This document shows, piece after piece, positions 58,772-64,000 of a stretch of DNA of 64,000 bases; position 1 is the stretch's first letter, and each line of letters begins with the position of its first letter. The DNA is taken from positions 744,001-808,000 of the forward strand of contig NW_024589898.1 of assembly GCF_018446385.1 (NCBI RefSeq), written 5' to 3'. The translations under genes and the position numbers were made by a program. The notes under the pieces are model-generated. The model saw only the letters and a program-made list of their open reading frames with translations, was not told where the DNA came from and did not search any database. The DNA comes from Zingiber officinale. Taxonomy: Eukaryota; Streptophyta; Magnoliopsida; Zingiberales; Zingiberaceae.

Positions 58772-61126
58772 TGATAAGGAGGGGCCCCGATTAGCAGGGT
58801 GGTTGATGACATGGTGAAAGTCAAAGTCAAGCTGGTCAACGCCCTGATATCATCGTCCGATCGGGCAACCCCCCCCCCCCCCTCCCGCTCAAGAGGAAGA
58901 GGGTCCGGGCGGATACCAGTACAGCTCGGCTCCATACCAAGCTTTCGACGCTTAGAACAGACGAAGTAGGCGCTGAGTAGCTAACTCGCTTGGATGCACA
59001 TCAGTGAAACATTGACGACCGAGCATGCTACATTTAGGCACAACTCCGGCCTACATAACATGGAGCCAGGACAGTGGGATGTTGGTCGAGCGGTCATTCC
59101 GCTCCCCCCGAGGACAAGGCCCGCCGAATGGCCAAGGGCTGGTCGAGCGTCTATCCCGCTTGACCCACTAACAGACAAAAGGAGGATCAGCCGATATCCT
59201 CATAGGAACTCGTGCCACTGACAGACGGCATGGTTGGCTGCATGGACAGGCAGAGGATCGTATGGCGGAAGCTTCCACTGTCTTGTCAGAGATATGCTCG
59301 GGTCATTAAGGTATGGTGTCAGGGACACTTTTCTGACATGTCTTTTCAAGGTATGCTTTGAGAAGTGTGCATGCCTCGGGGAACATGCACGAGCTTCCCT
59401 AGAGTCCTATATAAAGGGTTCCAAGCTTCAACGGAGGCATAATTTCTACTGTAGCCACAGTTACTCTGCCATTTTTGCTTCCTCGTTTCTTCTACATCGC
59501 TAGTGTTTGACTTGAGCGTCTGAGGGCTATCGTCGGGGAACCCCTCCCTGGCTCGACACTGACGTTGCTGTGGTTGCAGGCTTCATTAACAAGAAGTCCA
59601 CCACGAGTCATTAGGAGCGCCACGTCCCCAGCATCCATTGCCTCGACTCTCGGACAGGATCAAATTTGACGTCGTTTGTGAGAATGTACCTGAATCCGAG
59701 TCAGGAAAATGGAAGAAGCTGGACGACTTCACACCGTGACACTCACTCAAGAAGAGCTCGACGCGCTAATACAAGCACAAGCGGCAAAGATTGTTGAGCA
59801 ACAGCAACAAAAGCCACTAGTCGACCGACTAGCGGAACAAGTAACGTCGACCTCTGAAGGCCGAGCGACCGTTCAGGAGGCTGCTGGACGGATCAATACA
59901 AAGCTTCAAGGATTTCTGAACAGTCTTCCTCTACCATTTTGCAAGCAGCAGACGCTATCAAAAGACAAGCGTCAGTCTGTTCTCTTTGAAGCAAGGGCCC
60001 AGAGAAACCCTTCGAGCATACATCCAGCGCTTCAACCAGGTAGCTATGGATATCCCCTCGGACTTATCTGAGACCGTGATGAATGCCTTCACCCAGGGAC
60101 TCGTGGAGGGAGACTTCTTCCGATCACTCATCAGGAAGCCGCCTCGTGACTACGACCATATGCTCAAGAAGGCTAATGAATACATAAACGTGGAGGAGAC
60201 CCAGGTAGCCAGAAGGAAAGAGGCGTCATCCGAGCCCGCGGTGTCAACCGAACGGCGATCGCCTAGCAGCCACCAACCACCAACCACCAAGGGGGCTGAG
60301 AGCTGAAGGTCGACCGCGCCAAGAAGTAAGGGCCCAGACCGTGCAGCATGTGGCTTCCGATCGGGCAAAAATAGTGAAGGGCAAGATATGGATGCCAATG
60401 TTTTATTCTTTCCACCAGTCAGCGCCACACAACACCCGGGACTGTCGCGGGTTTACACCGATCGCCCGATCAACGCCAAGGGGCTATCGTCGTTGATCGC
60501 CTTCACTCGATTGACGACACGGGCATCAAACCGTCGGGCGACGAGAAGATGTCAGGCGGTCACCCGAGCGGCCGCACCACCATCAAGAGAGGAGCAATGA
60601 CCATCCCTGAGCCTCACACGAGCGACACAGGCCTAGCGCTCGGGAGGAGGAAAACAGAAGCAATACCGCTCGGGGAGAGATAAACATCATTGCCGGTGGA
60701 CCGACCAGCGGAGACTCCAATCGAGCTAGAAAATAATATACTCGGCACTTGGAAATTCACGCCTTCGGTTGTAGTCAGGAGAGGGTGAGCAAGCCCGAAA
60801 TCAACTTCAGACACCGGGACCTCGAAGGAGTGGAAATCCCTCACGACGACACCCTCATCATCCGAGCGGTAATTGCCAATTATACAATTCACTGAATTTT
60901 TGTTGACACAGGGAGCTCGGTGAATATAATTTTCAAGAAGACTTTCGATCAGCTCCAGATCAACCGAGGTGAGCTACTGCCGATGACGACCCCACTATAT
61001 AGGTTCAACAGCAACGAGATTCTGTCGATCGACCAAGCCAAGTTGGCTATATCACTCGGAGAGGAGACGCTCAGAAGGACCAGGACCACGAATTTCATTG
61101 TGGTGGATGCCCCCTCAGCCTACAAT
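58772..61126 (+). mobile_element. Ty3/gypsy (Tat-like) element, 5' part, interrupted by copia copy B
   Basis: The LTR is 58772-59662 (891 bp, TGATAAGG...GATCA, TATA-like CTATATAAAGG near 59410). It is followed by AATTTGACGTCGTTTGTG at the primer-site position. Gag lies at about 59709-60306 (SETVMNAFTQGLVEGDFFRS, KPPRDYDHMLKKANEYINVE). A retropepsin-like region with VVDAPSAYN is cut at 61126 by the copia insertion. The rest lies beyond the window. It shares LTR ends and the post-LTR motif with the element at 31971-37837, so they belong to related families. A fossil with a few breaks in the visible part. Confidence 0.85.
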
Positions 61127-64000
61127 TGTTGGTTGCTACTCGGAAAGCCTATAGGTTCCACTGTACAAAAATTTTGTACAAAGGTCTGAACCTTTACCTA
61201 GCTACCATGTGTTCTTTTAAATTAAATTTTGGATCTCCTGCGGAACTTAACACGTTTGATCCAAAACTTAATCTATTTGTTCTTTTAGGTTTTGACTTGG
61301 ATCTCCTGCGGAACTTAACACGTTCGACCCAAGTCTCCTTAAGTTATTAATTCCATTAAATATTAATTTCCATAAAAGGTTCCCAGTACTGACGTGGCGA
61401 GGCACATGGCCTTCTTGGATATGGGAGCAACCACCACCGACTAGACAAAACCTTTAATAGAAAGCTAATATTTAATTTCCTAAAATAACTTTAGGTTAAC
61501 CAAAGAGAACAATCAAATCACAAGGAAAAGAAAGAAACAAAAGAACACAACTTCGAAAAAACATATTCGAAATACTAGAACGTAAGCCTCTTGTATTTGG
61601 TATTATTTCCATAAATAACTAGCATGATGCGGAAATAGAAATTACTAGTTATACCTTGTAGAAAAACCTCTTGATCTTCTACCGTATTCCTCTTCTAACC
61701 TCGGACGTTGTGTGGGCAACGATCTACCAAGATGAGAAACCACCAACCACCTTCTTCTTCTCCAAGCAAGGTTCGGCCACAAAGGAAGAACTTCACCAAA
61801 GAAGAAAATCAAAATACTAACCAAGCTCCAAGAGATGCTAGCTTTCTCTCCTTCTTCTTCTTCTTCTCCAAGTAGTATCCGGCCACCACAAGAACTCCAA
61901 GAGAGATGAAGTATTCGGCCACCACAAGAGGAAGAGAGGGAGAGGGTAATGGCCGGCCACAACACCAAGGAGAAAGGGAGAGAAAACAATAGAGGTTGTG
62001 TCTTGTGAAGGCACCCTCACCCCTTCTTTTATATTCCTTGGCCTAGGCAAATTAGGAAATTTAATTACAATAAAATTTCCTTAATTTCCTTGACATGATT
62101 TATTTGAGAAAAATAAAATAAAATTTCCCAAATAAACTCTAATGGCCACATCAAGAGGAAGCAAATTGGACAAGTTTTAATCAACAATTAAAACTTTCCT
62201 TATTTGTTTCCGGAAATTTTAAAAAATAAAATTTCTCTTTAAAAATCTCTTCATGGTTAATAAAAGGAAATATCTATAATTTTAATTTTATTAACATGTG
62301 AATAATTTTAAAGAGAAAATAAAAAACTCTCCAATCTACAAATAAGGAAAGAGATCTAATCTCTTTCTTTAATCTTTTGTAAATCTTTTACAAGAGAGAT
62401 ATTTTAATTTTAATTCTCTTTAAAATATATCTTCCACATAATAATAAAATCTAAAATTAAATTTCTTTTTATTTAATTATGGCCGGCCCTACTAGCTTGG
62501 GTTCAAGCTAGGGCCGGCCACCTTAGGCCGGCCCTAGCTTGGTTCCCAAGCTAGCTTGGCCGGCCCCCTTTAGGTGGGTATAGAAGGTGGGTATATGTGG
62601 GTATAGTACTCTATAAATAAGAGGCTACGATAGGGACCGAGAGGAGGAATTGGTTTTGGTCTCCCGATAAAATTAAGCATCCCATGTTCGCCCCGAACAC
62701 ACAACTTAATTTTATCAATGATAATTCATTCCACTAGAGAACTATCATTGAACTACCGCACCAATCCCAAATTACATTTTTGGGCTCCTTCTTATTATGA
62801 GTGTGTTAGTCTCCCTGTGTTTAAGATATCGAATGTCCACTAATTAAGTGAGTTACTGACAACTCATTTAATTAATATCTAAATCCAAGAGTAGTATCAC
62901 TCAACCTTATTATCATGTCGGACTAAGTCCACCTGCAGGGTTTAACATGACAATCTTTATGAGCTCCTCTTGAGGACATTATCAACCTAGTATCACTAGG
63001 ACACAGTTTCCTTCTATAATCAACAACACACACTATGAGTGATACCATTTCCCAATTTATCGGGTTTATTGATTCATCGAACTAAATCTCACCCATTGAT
63101 AAATTAAAGAAATAAATATCAAACATATGTGCTTGTTATTATATTAGGATTAAGAGCACACACTTCCATAATAACTGAGGTCTTTGTTCCTTTATAAAGT
63201 CAGTATAAAAAGAACGACCTCAAATGGTCCTACTCAATACACTCTGAGTGTACTAGTGTAATTATATAGTCAAGATAAACTAATACCTAATTACACTACG
63301 ACCTTCTAATGGTTTGTTCCTTTCCATTCTGGTCGTGAGCTACTGTTTATAATTGTACTGATAACATCATCTTCTGTATGTGACACCACATACTATGTTA
63401 TCTACAATATAAATTAAATGAACAACTACAAAACAAATGTAGATAATTAGACCAAATGTGATTCTTTATTCATAATGAATGTTTACAAAGCTTAGGCTTT
63501 CAGTATACACTCCAACAATCTCCCACTTATACTAATGACTAAGCTGTCATATCTTCTACCATACATCTGATTCCCATTCCCTCCACATGCCGATCGAAAG
63601 CTTTCGCCGGAAGGGCCTTAGTGAAAGGATCTGCCAGGTTATCCGCTGATGCAATCTTGGCGATGACAACTTCTCCTCGCTTCACGATATCTCGTATCAG
63701 GTGGTACTTGCGCTCTATATGTTTACTCGCCTTATGAGCTCGTGGTTCCTTCGAGTTTGCAACTGCACCGCTATTATCACAATAAATTGTGATGATTTTA
63801 GGTAAACCAGGAATCACATCTAAGTCCATTAGAAAGTTCCTGAGCTATACTGCTTCTTTAGCCGCCTCAGAGGCTGCTACATACTCAGCTTCCATGGTTG
63901 AGTCCGAAACGCATTTCTGCTTAACACTCCTCCATGCAATGGCTCCACCTCCTAAAGTAAGCACATAGCCTAATGTAGACTTACTGTTGTCCCTATCTGA
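61127..64000 (-). mobile_element. Ty1/copia element (copy B), 3' LTR and start of internal region, inverted
   Basis: The LTR is 61127-63517 (2391 bp) on the minus strand. It is preceded in transcript sense by the RNase H end of pol (63539-63829: PKIITIYCDNSGAVANSKEP, HIERKYHLIRDIV, ADNLADPFTKALP) and by DNA up to the window edge. It is the same family as copia copy A at 1-6802. By eye the LTRs agree at roughly 97%, with small indels, so the family was active not long ago. The visible coding part shows about one break. The other end and the second LTR lie outside the window. Confidence 0.92.

Overview
This window is nuclear DNA from a flowering plant. The evidence is spliced genes with GT-AG introns, a plant-type NBP35, an ATL-type RING-H2 ubiquitin ligase, a gene with a plastid-type transit peptide, and several layers of plant transposable elements. 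The repeat families (Ty1/copia, Tat-like and chromovirus-like Ty3/gypsy LTRs, an endogenous caulimovirid) and the GC-rich host exons suggest a large-genome monocot. Their look reminds me of the ginger order (Zingiberales), but I could not verify this.

Host genes are few. Five have models I can support: two related coiled-coil, tail-anchored-type proteins on the minus strand (8461-9172 with two exons, 10838-11623 with one); a five-exon minus-strand gene for a small plastid-targeted membrane/coiled-coil protein (29540-31383); an intronless ATL6/ATL31-like RING-H2 E3 ligase on the plus strand (38272-39456); and a three-exon NBP35 cytosolic iron-sulfur scaffold gene on the minus strand (40439-44328). 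ATL and NBP35 converge in an island of about 6.5 kb. A Ty3/gypsy element ends about 435 bp upstream of the ATL start, and a pararetrovirus copy begins about 360 bp upstream of the NBP35 start.

The rest is mostly mobile DNA. Positions 1-6802 hold a decayed Ty1/copia element that sits inside the 3' half of a hAT transposase gene (6803-7507). Its sister copy lies in opposite orientation at the right edge (61127-64000), where it has landed inside a Ty3/gypsy element (from 58772), which itself landed in an older copia LTR fragment. Positions 14185-27573 are a complete 13.4-kb non-autonomous LTR element with exact 5-bp target duplications. It keeps a gag start but has no recognisable pol, only AT-rich low-complexity DNA. 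A 5.9-kb solo gypsy LTR (17207-23086) lies inside it. Inside that lie a Tourist-type MITE (17446-17831) and a 2.6-kb PIF/Harbinger-type element (19975-22562) that has captured pieces of two unrelated host genes, a U-box/ARM-repeat protein and an S-domain receptor kinase. This Pack-type element is the most interesting object in the window.

Positions 31971-37837 are a decayed Tat-like gypsy element carrying two different tandem arrays (36-bp and about 57-bp units) and a hAT MITE. From about 44691 to 56745 lies a broken endogenous caulimovirid, split in its non-coding leader by a 4.1-kb solo gypsy LTR with exact target duplications. Several MITEs have precise ends and target duplications: 12382-12888 and 36093-36311 are hAT-like, and 13206-13379 is Mutator-like with an exact 9-bp duplication. 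I saw no tRNA, rRNA or CRISPR array.
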